DNA of 23,141 nt from Tardiphaga sp. (GCA_014377915.1 JACMOT010000337.1:1-23141); one strand, 5' to 3'; shown: positions 1 through 8,619, counted from the stretch's first letter. Numbers and translations: made by a program. The notes: generated by a model not told the origin, from the sequence alone.

Positions 1-77
1 CCCGTGGGGGGGAGGGCGGGGGGGAGGGCCCCGGCCAATCGTGGGCCCCAACCCCCCCCCCCGCCCGCTTCGCGGTC
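1..77. other. G/C homopolymer-rich window edge
   Basis: This stretch lies downstream of serC and holds several runs of five to seven G and one run of 11 C (52-62). No coding signal or convincing structure is visible. The composition is unlike the rest of the window. It may be a natural low-complexity intergenic stretch or poor-quality sequence at a contig edge; the sequence alone cannot separate these. Confidence 0.5.
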
Positions 78-102
78 CACCTCTCCCCAACGGGGAGAGG
101 TG
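78..102. terminator. Perfect hairpin just after serC
   Basis: An 11-bp perfect stem (78-88 with 92-102) encloses the 3-nt loop AAC, 15 bases beyond the serC stop. There is no U-tract on the minus strand, so it is either a Rho-independent-like 3' end hairpin or a dispersed small palindrome. A related motif occurs at 1314-1334 just upstream of serC. Confidence 0.45.
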
Positions 103-117
103 AATAAAGCGCGCGCG

Positions 118-1290
118 CTACGCCGCCTTGGCGAGCGAGAGCTTGGCCTCGGCGAATGCCCAGTCGATCCATTGCGTCAGGATCTCGACGTCGCTCGCTT
201 CCACCGTGGCGCCGCACCAGATCCGCAGGCCGGCGGGGGCATCACGGTAATGCGCGAAGTCGTAACCCGCGCCTTCCTTCTCGACCAAAGCCACCAGCTG
301 CTTGGCGAAATCCGCCTGGGCGGCGGCGCTCAGCGCGGTGATGGCGGGATCGATCACCTTCAGACACACCGAGGTGTTGGAGCGGATCGAGGCATCCGTC
401 GCGAGAAAGTCCACCCACGGCGTTCGCGCCTTCCAGTCGGCCAGCACCTTGGTGTTGGCATCGGCGCGCGCGACCAGCGCGTCGAGGCCGCCGACCGACT
501 TGGCCCAGCCGAGCGCATCGAGATAGTCCTCGACGCACAGCATCGACGGCGTGTTGATGGTCTCGCCTTCAAAAATGCCTTCGTTGAGCTTGCCGCCCTT
601 GGTCATGCGGAAGATCTTTGGCAGCGGCCACGGCGGCGAATAGCTCTCGAGGCGCGCGACGGCGCGCGGGCTGAGCACCAGCATGCCATGCGCGGCCTCG
701 CCGCCCAGCGCCTTCTGCCAGGAGAAGGTGACCACATCGAGCTTGGGCCAGTCGAGCTTCTGCGCGAACGCCGCCGAGGTGGCGTCGCAGATGGTCAGGC
801 CTTCACGGTCAGCCGCGATCCAGTCTGCATTGGGCACGCGTACGCCGGAAGTGGTGCCGTTCCAGGTGAAAACCACGTCGGAATTGGGATCCACTTTGGA
901 GAGATCGGCGATCTCGCCATAGGGCGCACTCAATTTGGTGACGTCCTTCAGCTTCAATTCCTTGACGATGTCGCTGACCCAGCCCTCGCCGAAGGATTCC
1001 CAGGCGATGGTGGTGACCGGACGCTGGCCGAGCAGCGACCACATCGCCATCTCGACGGCGCCGGTGTCGGACGCCGGCACGATGCCGATCCGGTAGCCGG
1101 CCGGCACTTGCAGCACTTCGCGCGTCAGCTCGATCGCAAGCTTGAGCTTGGCCTTGCCGACCTTGGCGCGGTGGGACCGGCCCAGCGTGGCATCGCTGAG
1201 TTTCTCGGGGGTCCAGCCGGGGCGCTTGGCGCAGGGGCCGGAGGAAAAATGCGGCACGTTCGGCCGCGAAGATGGCTTCGTTGCGGTCAT
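118..1290 (-). CDS. serC: Phosphoserine aminotransferase
   Basis: This PLP enzyme converts 3-phosphohydroxypyruvate and glutamate to phosphoserine in serine synthesis, and serves the pyridoxal-phosphate pathway at the equivalent step. The 390-aa protein matches the long alphaproteobacterial SerC form. The Schiff-base lysine is K193 in the SWQKALGGE motif, preceded by the PLP-contacting aspartate D169 in ICDATSA. The N-terminal [16 protein letters not shown] segment is typical of this group. The ATG at 1290 has AAGGA 8 nt upstream on the minus strand. The 3' end lies 117 bp from the window edge. In relatives serA often follows serC, so serA may lie just outside; that is inference. Identification is firm. 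Confidence 0.95.
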   Translation of the reverse strand: MTATKPSSRPNVPHFSSGPCAKRPGWTPEKLSDATLGRSHRAKVGKAKLKLAIELTREVLQVPAGYRIGIVPASDTGAVEMAMWSLLGQRPVTTIAWESFGEGWVSDIVKELKLKDVTKLSAPYGEIADLSKVDPNSDVVFTWNGTTSGVRVPNADWIAADREGLTICDATSAAFAQKLDWPKLDVVTFSWQKALGGEAAHGMLVLSPRAVARLESYSPPWPLPKIFRMTKGGKLNEGIFEGETINTPSMLCVEDYLDALGWAKSVGGLDALVARADANTKVLADWKARTPWVDFLATDASIRSNTSVCLKVIDPAITALSAAAQADFAKQLVALVEKEGAGYDFAHYRDAPAGLRIWCGATVEASDVEILTQWIDWAFAEAKLSLAKAA

Positions 1291-1313
1291 TCTCTATCCT
1301 TCCAGATAGCAAG

Positions 1314-1334
1314 CCTCCCGTTGGGGGGAGGTGG
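1314..1334. repeat. Small hairpin in the serC leader
   Basis: CCTCCC and GGGAGG form a 6-bp stem around 1314-1331, within the serC upstream region on the minus strand. Read on the minus strand it begins CCACCTCCCCCCAACGGG, close to the plus-strand motif at 77-100 downstream of serC, so the two hairpins flank serC in opposite orientation. It probably belongs to a dispersed small palindrome family. Confidence 0.35.
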
Positions 1335-1388
1335 CCCACTGGCGTGGATATGGGATGCCGGCAAATGCGTCAAGCCGGATTGGCGCGG

Positions 1389-1577
1389 TTACGGCTCATG
1401 CGCCGCCGAAGACGCGGTCCGGCTGCCGGCGTCTTGGCCGGGTGACGCCGCCAGCATGCGGGAGGCCATGGCCACCAGCCGCGCCGCCTTGCGCCGGCTG
1501 CCAACGGTCATGACGCTCTGGTCACCGACCTTGACGACGTAGCCGCCGCCGATTTTCACAATTGAGTAAGATCGCAT
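1389..1577 (-). CDS. Small conserved-looking protein, 62 aa
   Basis: I cannot assign a function. The first 40 residues (MRSYSIVKIGGGYVVKVG, then SRRKAARLV) look like a compact beta-hairpin followed by a basic amphipathic helix, resembling short hypothetical proteins I recall from Bradyrhizobium. The last 20 residues are low-complexity and polar. There is no signal peptide or membrane segment. It lies 98 bp upstream of serC on the same strand. The ATG at 1577 has only a modest purine-rich stretch (GGAATGAAG) before it. GC3 is high, as in neighbouring genes. It could be a single-domain DNA- or RNA-binding protein, but nothing visible proves that. Confidence 0.6.
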   Translation of the reverse strand: MRSYSIVKIGGGYVVKVGDQSVMTVGSRRKAARLVAMASRMLAASPGQDAGSRTASSAAHEP

Positions 1578-1620
1578 TCTTCATTCCAACGCCCCAGCGC
1601 CTGGTTGAAGACGCCTCAGC

Positions 1621-1664
1621 GCCAGCCCGGTTCCGGCCGCGCGGCGAGCGCTGGCCGGGCTGGT
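1621..1664. repeat. Long GC-rich stem-loop
   Basis: CCAGCCCGG at 1622-1630 pairs with CCGGGCTGG at 1655-1663, with a partly self-complementary GC-rich interior. It sits in the gap between the glutathione S-transferase gene and the 62-aa gene, 110 bp past the transferase stop on the minus strand. It lacks a U-tract in that direction. It is a candidate 3'-end processing or attenuation structure, or a dispersed palindrome. Confidence 0.35.
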
Positions 1665-1773
1665 TTACGTGGCATTAACCGGAACCGGAAATCAGCCCGT
1701 GCCAGGGCACCGGTGGCGCGCGCCATGCAGGCCATGGCGGTTCGGGAGCGATGAAGCTCGACGATACCGCCGT

Positions 1774-2355
1774 TCAGCTCACGCCCAGCGCCTGTTCGGC
1801 GTCGGCGATCCAGCGCCGGATCGAACCATAGCCGTCGAGATGAAAGCCGCCTTGATGCGCGACGCGGCTATAGGCGAGCAGCGCGACATCGGCGAGCGAA
1901 ACGCGGTCGCCGATAAAGAATCGCGTGGTCGCGAGCTGATGCTCCATCCGCGCCAGCGCCGAATAGCCGCGCCGGACCTTGTCCGGATCGAGGTCGGAGA
2001 CGGATTTTCCGAGATAGACCATCTGAAAGCGACAGGTCGCAATATAGGGCTCGTGGCTGTACTGCTCCCAGAACAGCCATTCATCCATCTTGGCGGCGTC
2101 AAAGGGATCGACGGGCATGAGGTCACTGCCCGCTGCGAGATAGCGGATGATGGCGTTGGATTGCGCCAGCGCCCGGCCATCATCGAGCACGACCGTCGGC
2201 ACCTGCCCCGCGCCGTTCAGCGCGAGAAATTCCGGCGTCCGGCTGTCGCCCTTCTGGGTGTCGATCTCGATCCAATGATACGGCTTCGCCAGCCGGTCAC
2301 AGACCCACTTCACTTTCAGGCAGTTGCCGGAATTGCTGTCGCCGTAAATCTGCAT
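1774..2355 (-). CDS. Glutathione S-transferase family protein
   Basis: Probable cytosolic glutathione transferase of 193 aa. Residues 1-80 form a thioredoxin-like domain: SGNCLKV at 9-15 in the place of the GSH-activating Ser/Cys, the cis-proline loop QVP at 51-53, and the GSH gamma-glutamyl contact QSNAI at 65-69. Residues 90-193 are the all-helical domain, with LADVALLAYSRVA as the conserved N-capping region. The ATG at 2355 is preferred over one 12 codons upstream because the fold begins directly there (MQIYGDSNSG). The substrate cannot be inferred. It is clearly related to the second transferase at 16391-17050. Its immediate neighbours give no pathway hint. Confidence 0.88.
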   Translation of the reverse strand: MQIYGDSNSGNCLKVKWVCDRLAKPYHWIEIDTQKGDSRTPEFLALNGAGQVPTVVLDDGRALAQSNAIIRYLAAGSDLMPVDPFDAAKMDEWLFWEQYSHEPYIATCRFQMVYLGKSVSDLDPDKVRRGYSALARMEHQLATTRFFIGDRVSLADVALLAYSRVAHQGGFHLDGYGSIRRWIADAEQALGVS

Positions 2356-2435
2356 CGCCCTGCCCTCCGCGTCATGACAGGGCAACAGCAACGTCGGGCG
2401 TTGTCAACCGGCAGCCGCGCGAAGGTGATATCAGG

Positions 2436-3305
2436 TCAGAACCGGTAGCCAATGCCGGCGCGCGCCGTATTGACGCTGAAAGCCACGTCGCGAATTTTCA
2501 TGAGCTGAACATATTCCCACTCGGCGCGAAGGAACAGATTGCCTGCCACCAGCATTTCGGTGCCTAGTCCGAGGCTGTAACCAACCGCGATGGCGTCGGC
2601 TCCGCCCTCGGTCTTGGTGGCCGGCACCGGCGAGACGTTGGAAACAATATCGATCTGGTTGCCCGCGAGGTCCTTCGACAAATCATGCTTCTCAACATAC
2701 ATGGTCGCGGTACGGCTGACTTGGACTCGCCCCAAAGCGAGGCCGCCAAAGATATAGGGCATGAAGCCCCCGGCATCCCATCCGCCGCGCGCGCGCAGGC
2801 TCAACAGATCCTTGATCTGGCCAGTCGCAGCGCCTGTTAGCGTGGTGTCATAACGATAATCATGCCCCGTTGGCGGAGTTGATCCCGTCGGGTTCAACAA
2901 TTGGAGGCTCATCGTCGAACCCGAGGAATTGCTGAGGCCGCGCAAATTGGTGTAGTTCAGTTCGATGCCGATGACCGCGTCTTCCCATTGCCAGTTGCGG
3001 CCGACAAAGCCGCCGAAACCGAGCGACGTGGCGTCCTTGGCCTCGAGCAGCGCCCAGCTCTGAACCGGCACCTGCAGCACCGAATTGCGCAGCATGAAGT
3101 CGGTCAGGGATTGGGAGGCGTGGCTGAAATCGAGATTGCCGGCCGAATAGCCGAACTGGCCGCCGGCATACCAACCGTCCCAGTTTCTCCCGGTGGAGGT
3201 CTGCTCGCGAAGGCTTCCGCGCAATACCGGAAGGTCCGCGTAATCCGCCGCCTGCGCGCCAGACGCCGCGCATACCAGGGCAGTCGCCAATACCCACTTC
3301 AACAT
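2436..3305 (-). CDS. Outer-membrane beta-barrel (porin-like) protein
   Basis: This 289-aa exported protein resembles the Omp25/RopB-like outer membrane proteins of Rhizobiales. Residues 1-19 form a Sec signal peptide ending SGAQA, followed by the mature start ADYADLP. The mature region has DGWYAGGQFGYSAG near residue 42, the typical first-strand motif (WxGxYxGxxxGY type). Later amphipathic strands follow, and the chain ends ARAGIGYRF with the C-terminal Phe expected of a BAM-inserted barrel. The ATG at 3305 is chosen because it starts the signal peptide and has GGGGA about 9 nt upstream; the longer reading adds 14 unlikely residues. It is the second of two adjacent beta-barrel genes but has its own upstream region after a terminator. 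The transported solute, if any, is unknown. Confidence 0.88.
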   Translation of the reverse strand: MLKWVLATALVCAASGAQAADYADLPVLRGSLREQTSTGRNWDGWYAGGQFGYSAGNLDFSHASQSLTDFMLRNSVLQVPVQSWALLEAKDATSLGFGGFVGRNWQWEDAVIGIELNYTNLRGLSNSSGSTMSLQLLNPTGSTPPTGHDYRYDTTLTGAATGQIKDLLSLRARGGWDAGGFMPYIFGGLALGRVQVSRTATMYVEKHDLSKDLAGNQIDIVSNVSPVPATKTEGGADAIAVGYSLGLGTEMLVAGNLFLRAEWEYVQLMKIRDVAFSVNTARAGIGYRF

Positions 3306-3386
3306 TTCGAAATTCCCCAACTCAACTTTAACTACACTAATCATCACGCATTAACCTTAATCAATTGTCACCAAGCACCACCAACG

Positions 3387-3421
3387 CAAAACAAAACGGC
3401 GCGGGAAGATCCCGCGCCGTT
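3387..3421 (-). terminator. Rho-independent terminator of the 3448-4293 gene
   Basis: A perfect 12-bp stem (3395-3406 with 3410-3421) with a 3-nt loop is followed on the minus strand by TTTTGTTTT. It begins 27 bases after the stop codon of the upstream beta-barrel gene. It should separate the two outer-membrane genes into different transcripts. Confidence 0.88.
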
Positions 3422-3447
3422 AAGCAGTATTAAGATAGTTGGAGCGA

Positions 3448-4293
3448 TCAGCCCTTGCGGATCAGCGGCGGCGGCGGCGCGTAAGCCGGCGGGCTATCTA
3501 GATTCCAGCGCACGCCGAGCTTCAGGTCGTGCGAGGTGATGTCCTTGAACTGCATCGGCACGCCGCGGGTGAAGCCGGTATAGTCCGACACCGGACCGGT
3601 GGTGGCATCGCCGAGATTCATGTAGCTGTAGCCGAATTCGATCGTCGTCGCCGGATTGACCTTGTAGGCCAGGCCGGTGTGCAGCGCCCAGGCCAGGTTC
3701 CACTTCGACGCGGCTGGCGCGCCTGCAAAGCTGGTGGACGTCACGCCACCGACGATGGTCGAACCATTGTCGGTGTAGTTCGCGATGTTGACCCGCGCCA
3801 TGCCGACGCCGGCGCCGACGAACGGCGTCACGCACCACCAGGTGCCGAGATCGACATAGCCATTGGCCATCACCACCCATTCGGATTTGCTGGCGGTGTA
3901 GTTGTTGACACCATTGCCAACCAGACCCGCCGACGGGAAAGTGACCCGGTCAGTGCCTTTGAAGTTGGCATTGCCGCGGTATTGCCCGGTGATGTCGCCG
4001 CGCAGCCAGTTGTTGAACTGGTAGCCGACGCCGCCGCCAAAGATGCCAGCGGTGTCGAACGCCACGTTCTCCTGCAGCGACAAAAGCGCGGCATTGCGGT
4101 TATCGCCCATGGCGATGTTCTTCACCTTCTGATTGCTGAAACCGATATCGCCGCGCAAATACCAGCCGCCGAAATCCTCGACCGGCGGCGGGGCATAGCT
4201 CGTCGGCGGGGGAAGGGGCATGTCGGCGGCGAAAACGGCGGTCGACATCAGGGAAGCCGCTCCGGCGGCCAGAATCAATTTAACGCTACGCAT
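3448..4293 (-). CDS. Outer-membrane beta-barrel protein, Omp31-like
   Basis: A 281-aa exported barrel protein. Residues 1-22 are a signal peptide (MRSVKLILAAGAASLMST, then AVFA). The mature N-terminus is proline-rich (PLPPPTSYAPPPVEDFGG), followed by WYLRGDIGFSNQKV, the usual first strand. The last strand, DLKLGVRWNL, is followed by an unusual 14-residue tail, DSPPAYAPPPPLIRKG, so the chain does not end in an aromatic residue. Similar proline tails occur, as I recall, in Bradyrhizobium members of the family. The ATG at 4293 has AAGGA 8 nt upstream; the longer reading would put 17 residues before the signal peptide. A strong terminator follows. Its role may be structural or porin-like; substrate unknown. 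Confidence 0.88.
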   Translation of the reverse strand: MRSVKLILAAGAASLMSTAVFAADMPLPPPTSYAPPPVEDFGGWYLRGDIGFSNQKVKNIAMGDNRNAALLSLQENVAFDTAGIFGGGVGYQFNNWLRGDITGQYRGNANFKGTDRVTFPSAGLVGNGVNNYTASKSEWVVMANGYVDLGTWWCVTPFVGAGVGMARVNIANYTDNGSTIVGGVTSTSFAGAPAASKWNLAWALHTGLAYKVNPATTIEFGYSYMNLGDATTGPVSDYTGFTRGVPMQFKDITSHDLKLGVRWNLDSPPAYAPPPPLIRKG

Positions 4294-4798
4294 TGGCTTC
4301 GTCCTTTTGGCCAAAGAGGCAACTACGGAGGGCCTCACACTCAAAATTCACGCTCGAAGGATGCCAGCAAATTCTTAAGCGGTACTTAACCCTAACAATT
4401 AAGGTTGATAATCAATGACGATTTACAGGTAAAAATTGCAACGCCGCGTAGCGACACTTCCTAACTACACATGGATATCAGTAGGTTCCTGGCGCGAAGC
4501 TATTCGTTAACCATGATGCGAAGCGCGAAGGCTCAGGTCCACGCGCTGGATGTCGCGCATGGAACCCCGGCGGTCGCGCGCGAGTTCCGCTGCCCACCCG
4601 GCAAATACTAACAAATGATTGATAGCAACGGCATCGAAGCCGTCGGGTGAGCCAAGCGAAGCTTGTCCACGTCATCTGTCTCGCGCGCGACCGCGAGAGC
4701 GCCGCGCACTCACCTCCGCCCCGGGGTTTCGGCGGACGGCAGCGCGCCGTTGCGCCCCCCGCGACATCATCGAAGCCTGGCGTGACGCTGCCGCGCGA
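4294..4798. other. Intergenic region, barrel gene promoter side
   Basis: This 505-bp gap lies between the beta-barrel gene and the glmM stop, both on the minus strand. The part at 4370-4445 is AT-rich for this genome and is the likely promoter area of the barrel gene, but no clean -35/-10 pair stands out. The rest (4450-4798) is GC-rich. The open frames there, including 4478-4675 on the minus strand, have arginine/serine-rich translations with no family resemblance, so I see no gene. Confidence 0.5.
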
Positions 4799-6145
4799 TT
4801 ACGCCGCCGCGGCGTGGCCGAGCGCCGACACGATGGTGTCGACCACTTCCTCGACCATGATGCGGTCGTCGCCCTCGCCCATCACCCGGATCACCGGCTC
4901 GGTGCCCGACGGGCGGATCAGCAGCCGGCCGTGGCCGTTGAGACGCAATTCGCCGGCGGCGATGGTCGATTTGACGTCGTCATTGTCGAGTGGTTTGCCG
5001 CTGCGATAGCGGACATTTTTCAGGATCTGCGGCAGCGGCTCGAACAGATGGCAGACTTCCGACACCGGACGCCCGGACTTCTGCACCACCGCCAGCACCT
5101 GCAGCGCGGCGACAAAACCGTCACCGGTGGTGGCGTAGTCCGACATGATGATATGGCCGGACGGTTCGCCGCCGACATTGTAGCCGTGCTTCAGCATCTG
5201 CTCGAGCACGTAGCGGTCACCGACCGCGGTGCGGATCAGGTCGATGCCCTGCGCATTGAGAAAACGCTCGAGGCCGAGATTGGACATCACGGTGGCGACG
5301 ATGCCGGGCTTCGACAGCCGGCCGTCTTCCTTCCAGCTCTGCGCGATCACCGCCAGCAGCTGGTCGCCATCGACGACGTGGCCACGCTCATCGACGATGA
5401 TGACGCGGTCGGCGTCGCCATCGGGGGCGATGCCGATATCGGCGCGCATCTCGCGCACCTTGCGCGACAGCGCTTCCGGCGCGGTCGAGCCGCATTCCTT
5501 GTTGATGTTGGAGCCATCGGGCTCGACGCCGATCGAGATCACGTCGGCGCCCAGTTCCCACAGCGCTTCCGGCACCACCTTGTAGGCCGCGCCATGGGCG
5601 CAATCGACCACCACGCGCAGGCCATCGAGGCTGAGGTCGCGCGGCAGCGTGCGCTTGGCAAATTCGATGTAACGGTCATGCACGCCGTCGATGCGGCGGG
5701 CACGGCCGAGGCTGGCGCTGGCCGCCAGCTTCTTGCCGAGATCGTCGTCGAGCAATTCCTCGATCTGCTTCTCGACGTCGTCGGAGAGCTTGAAGCCGAG
5801 CGGGCCGAACAGCTTGATGCCATTGTCCTCGAACAGGTTGTGCGACGCCGAGATCATCACGCCAAGATCGGCGCGCATCGACTTGGTCAGCATCGCCACC
5901 GCCGGGGTCGGCATCGGACCGACCAGCAGCACGTCCATGCCGACCGAGGTGAAGCCCGCCACCATGGCATTCTCGATCATGTAGCCGGACAATCGCGTGT
6001 CCTTGCCGATCACCACGCGGTGGCGATGTTCGCCGCGCTGGAACACCAGACCGGCCGCCTGCCCGACCTTCAAGGCCAGTTCCGGCGTGATCACGCCGTT
6101 GGCGCGGCCGCGAATGCCGTCGGTCCCGAAATATTTGCGGCTCAT
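4799..6145 (-). CDS. glmM: Phosphoglucosamine mutase
   Basis: This enzyme interconverts glucosamine-6-phosphate and glucosamine-1-phosphate, the step before UDP-GlcNAc, feeding peptidoglycan and lipopolysaccharide. The 448-aa protein has all alpha-D-phosphohexomutase landmarks: FGTDGIRG at 6-13, the phosphoserine loop ISASHN with catalytic S101, the magnesium loop DGDADR at 242-247, the sugar-binding GGEPSGH loop, and the C-terminal phosphate-binding [12 protein letters not shown]. coli GlmM has 445 residues. The ATG at 6145 begins the canonical [10 protein letters not shown] and has GGGGG 6 nt upstream; the longer reading adds 29 unrelated residues. In many bacteria glmM follows ftsH-folP. 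Here neither is present, so it appears to be a stand-alone unit. Confidence 0.97.
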   Translation of the reverse strand: MSRKYFGTDGIRGRANGVITPELALKVGQAAGLVFQRGEHRHRVVIGKDTRLSGYMIENAMVAGFTSVGMDVLLVGPMPTPAVAMLTKSMRADLGVMISASHNLFEDNGIKLFGPLGFKLSDDVEKQIEELLDDDLGKKLAASASLGRARRIDGVHDRYIEFAKRTLPRDLSLDGLRVVVDCAHGAAYKVVPEALWELGADVISIGVEPDGSNINKECGSTAPEALSRKVREMRADIGIAPDGDADRVIIVDERGHVVDGDQLLAVIAQSWKEDGRLSKPGIVATVMSNLGLERFLNAQGIDLIRTAVGDRYVLEQMLKHGYNVGGEPSGHIIMSDYATTGDGFVAALQVLAVVQKSGRPVSEVCHLFEPLPQILKNVRYRSGKPLDNDDVKSTIAAGELRLNGHGRLLIRPSGTEPVIRVMGEGDDRIMVEEVVDTIVSALGHAAAA

Positions 6146-6389
6146 GGCAACCCCCGTCATCGCATCGGCACGGTCGCCGCCCAGTGACCGCCGAATCCGG
6201 CGACTCACCCGCGAGCTTCCCTGCCCCGACACCTGTATGACGGTCTTATAAGGCCTGGAGACCTAAAGGGACTTCAAAAAATATGATGAATCATTACCGA
6301 GCAGCGATCCGGGCGGGGCCATCAACCTATTGATATTGCTCGGCAACCCATTTCTGAACGACTGACGCTCCCGGGAACCCGGCGCGCGC

Positions 6390-6593
<204 letters not shown>

Positions 6594-6665
6594 TCATTTG
6601 GCGACGGGCCCATCCATGCTAGATCACCACGAAACGGGCAAATGCAAGAAGGGCCGGAACACTCA

Positions 6666-7805
6666 ATGAAGCACATCACCTGCATCGCGGATCTTCGCCT
6701 GAAGCACAAGCGCAACGTGCCGAAGGCGTTTTTCGACTATGTCGATCATGGCTCCTACAGCGAAGACACGTTCCGTGCCAATTGCGAGGATCTGCAGAAG
6801 CTGAAATTTCGCCAGCGCATCCTGGTCGATATCGCCAAGCGCGACACCGGCACGACGATCCTCGGCGAGAAGGCCACCATGCCGCTGATCTGCGCCCCGG
6901 TCGGCTCCACCGGCATGCAATATGGCGATGGCGAGATTCACGCCTGCCGCGCCGCGCAGGCATTCGGGATTCCCTACACGCTCTCGACGATGTCGATCAA
7001 TTCGATCGAGGACGTCGCCGAGAATGTCGACAAGCCGTTCTGGTTTCAGCTCTATGTCATGAAGGATCGCGGCTTCATCAAGGAGCTGATCGAGCGCGCC
7101 ATCAAGGCGAAATGCAGCGCGCTGGTGCTCACCGTCGACCTGCAGGTGATCGGCCAGCGTCACGCCGATATCAAGAACGGCCTGTCGGTGCCGCCGCAGA
7201 TCTATAATCTGAAGAATATGATCGACTTCGCCATGAAGCCCGCCTGGCTGATGCGTACGCTACAGGCCAAGCGGCGCAACTTCGGCAACATCGCCGGTTT
7301 CGTCAAGAATGCCGACGATCTGGAATCCGTCTCGCAATGGACCGCGACGCAGTTCGACGCGACACTGAACTGGAAGGATCTCGACTGGATCCGCGGCATC
7401 TGGCCGGGCAAGATCGTGATCAAGGGCATTCACGACGTCGAGGACGCCCGCGAGGCGGTGAAGGTCGGCGCCCAGGCGATGGTGGTGTCCAACCATGGCG
7501 GCCGCCAGCTCGACGGCGCGCCGTCGTCGATCTCGGTGCTGCCGGGCATCGTCGACGCCGTTGGCTCGGAAATCGAAGTGATGTTCGACAGCGGCATCCG
7601 CTCGGGACAGGACGTGATGCGCGCGCTCGCCCTCGGTGCGAAGTCGTGCATGATCGGCCGCGCCTATGTCTACGGTCTCGGTGCCTATGGCGGCCCCGGC
7701 GTGACCAAGGCGCTGGACATCCTGCGCAACGAGCTCAGCGTCACCATGGGGCTGTGCGGCGTCAATTCGATCGCCGAGATCGACAAGCACGTCCTGGTGC
7801 ATTGA
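6666..7805 (+). CDS. lldD: FMN-dependent alpha-hydroxy-acid dehydrogenase (L-lactate type)
   Basis: This flavoenzyme oxidises an L-2-hydroxy acid, probably L-lactate to pyruvate, passing electrons to the quinone pool. The 379-aa protein shows family markers in order: FDYVDHGSYSEDT (Y25), TTILGEKATMPLICAPVG, the FMN lysine K253 in KIVIKGI, the catalytic histidine and substrate arginine in SNHGGRQLDG (H277, R280), and DSGIRSGQDVMRALALGA with IGRAYVYGLGAYG for the FMN phosphate. E. coli LldD has 396 residues. The ATG at 6666 is chosen because family similarity starts there; an AGAAGGG purine stretch lies about 11 nt upstream. Other substrates (glycolate, mandelate) are possible, so the symbol is tentative. 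No lactate permease or lldR regulator is adjacent. Confidence 0.88.
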   Translation: MKHITCIADLRLKHKRNVPKAFFDYVDHGSYSEDTFRANCEDLQKLKFRQRILVDIAKRDTGTTILGEKATMPLICAPVGSTGMQYGDGEIHACRAAQAFGIPYTLSTMSINSIEDVAENVDKPFWFQLYVMKDRGFIKELIERAIKAKCSALVLTVDLQVIGQRHADIKNGLSVPPQIYNLKNMIDFAMKPAWLMRTLQAKRRNFGNIAGFVKNADDLESVSQWTATQFDATLNWKDLDWIRGIWPGKIVIKGIHDVEDAREAVKVGAQAMVVSNHGGRQLDGAPSSISVLPGIVDAVGSEIEVMFDSGIRSGQDVMRALALGAKSCMIGRAYVYGLGAYGGPGVTKALDILRNELSVTMGLCGVNSIAEIDKHVLVH

Positions 7806-7816
7806 GGCCCTGATTT

Positions 7817-7842
7817 TGCGGCCGGCGCACGCGCCGGCCGCA
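7817..7842. terminator. GC-rich hairpin between convergent genes
   Basis: GCGGCCGGCG at 7818-7827 pairs with CGCCGGCCGC at 7832-7841 around a 4-nt loop, in the 42-bp gap between the convergent dehydrogenase and carbonic anhydrase genes. Neither strand has a U-tract after it, so it is a hairpin that could act on both transcripts but is not a textbook intrinsic terminator. Confidence 0.5.
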
Positions 7843-7847
7843 ACGGC

Positions 7848-8555
7848 TCAGGAGAGCCAGGTTACCTTGCCGGTGGCGATGTCGTGCATCGCGGCCGCAA
7901 TCGTCAGGTCGCCGGACTCGACCAGCGCCTTGATGATCGGACTGCGTACCAGCAGGCTGGCCGCGGTCAGCCGCGCATTTGCCTCAGCAACCTTCTGCAC
8001 CAGCGAGTAGTTGTGGGAGTCGCGATGGCCGTCGGCCTCGGACAGCGTGGCGATCGCGGGCTGAAAGTTCTTCAACAGTTCAGTGATGTTGCCGAGCTTG
8101 ACGTCATCGACCGCGCTCTTGATGGCGCCGCAGGAATTGTGACCGAGAACGACGATGGCGCGGGCGCCGGCCACCTTGGTGGCATATTCCAGGCTGCCAA
8201 TGATGTCGGTATTGACGCAATTGCCAGCTACCCGGGCGCAGAACACGTCGCCGATGCGCTGATCGAACACCAGTTCCGGCGGAACGCGGGAATCGATACA
8301 GCCGACGATGGCCGCGTAAGGCGACTGGTTGGTGGCGGTTTCCTTCACTTGCGCCATCAGGTCGCAATTGATGGACTTGCCAGCGATGAAGCGCTCGTTG
8401 CCGGCCCGCAGGCGCGTCAAAGCCTCGCCCGGCGCCGTGGCCTTCTGGCGATCCGGCGTGAACACCGCGCATTCAAGTGATTGGGCCTGGGCGGCAGCGC
8501 CGGCCAGGGAGAGTCCGCCAGCCAGGCACCCGCAAAATAGGCGTCGCGTAATCAT
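7848..8555 (-). CDS. Exported beta-class carbonic anhydrase
   Basis: A zinc enzyme that interconverts CO2 and bicarbonate. The 235-aa chain starts with an export signal containing two arginines (MITRRLFCGC), then a hydrophobic stretch ending AAAQA near residue 24. The pattern TRRLF resembles a Tat signal, so the enzyme is probably periplasmic. The beta-CA domain follows: zinc ligands C86 in VGCIDSR, and H139 and C142 in LGHNSCGAI, with the D88/R90 dyad intact. The tail (MHDIATGKVTWLS) is the usual beta-CA C-terminal strand. The ATG at 8555 has GGAG 7 nt upstream. It lies downstream of the DUF5666-like gene with a 130-bp gap, so it probably has its own promoter. Confidence 0.93.
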   Translation of the reverse strand: MITRRLFCGCLAGGLSLAGAAAQAQSLECAVFTPDRQKATAPGEALTRLRAGNERFIAGKSINCDLMAQVKETATNQSPYAAIVGCIDSRVPPELVFDQRIGDVFCARVAGNCVNTDIIGSLEYATKVAGARAIVVLGHNSCGAIKSAVDDVKLGNITELLKNFQPAIATLSEADGHRDSHNYSLVQKVAEANARLTAASLLVRSPIIKALVESGDLTIAAAMHDIATGKVTWLS

Positions 8556-8601
8556 GCAATTCTCCGTCCAGGGATATAAATACCTATCCGGACGGAACCA
8601 T

Positions 8602-8619
8602 GCCCGGGTTCTACCGGGC
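8602..8619. other. Small hairpin upstream of the carbonic anhydrase gene
   Basis: GCCCGG at 8602-8607 pairs with CCGGGC at 8614-8619 around a 6-nt loop. It lies after the DUF5666-like gene and before the carbonic anhydrase gene on the minus strand. No U-tract follows, so it is at best a weak 3'-end signal or leader structure. Confidence 0.25.

Noticed and set aside
4..1542. Long plus-strand frame opposite serC (512 codons)
   Set aside because: It is the antisense shadow of serC and the 62-aa gene; the translation is Arg/Gly/His-rich with no family signal, while serC on the other strand is unambiguous.
3340..4420. Shared ATTAAGGTT near both barrel gene upstream regions
   Set aside because: A 9-base match in opposite orientation relative to the two genes, in AT-rich sequence, is too weak to call an operator.
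4478..4675. 65-codon minus frame between the barrel gene and glmM
   Set aside because: There is no ribosome site, the composition is Arg/Ser/Trp-rich, and it has no resemblance to a known small protein.
4619..6187. Long plus-strand frame opposite glmM (522 codons)
   Set aside because: It is the antisense shadow of glmM, a product of strong GC3 bias; the translation is rich in His, Asp and Arg and lacks any domain pattern.
6244..6277. Possible glmM promoter (TTGAAG and TTATAA on the minus strand)
   Set aside because: The spacing is 20 bases, outside the usual 16-18, and alphaproteobacterial promoters are hard to call by eye.
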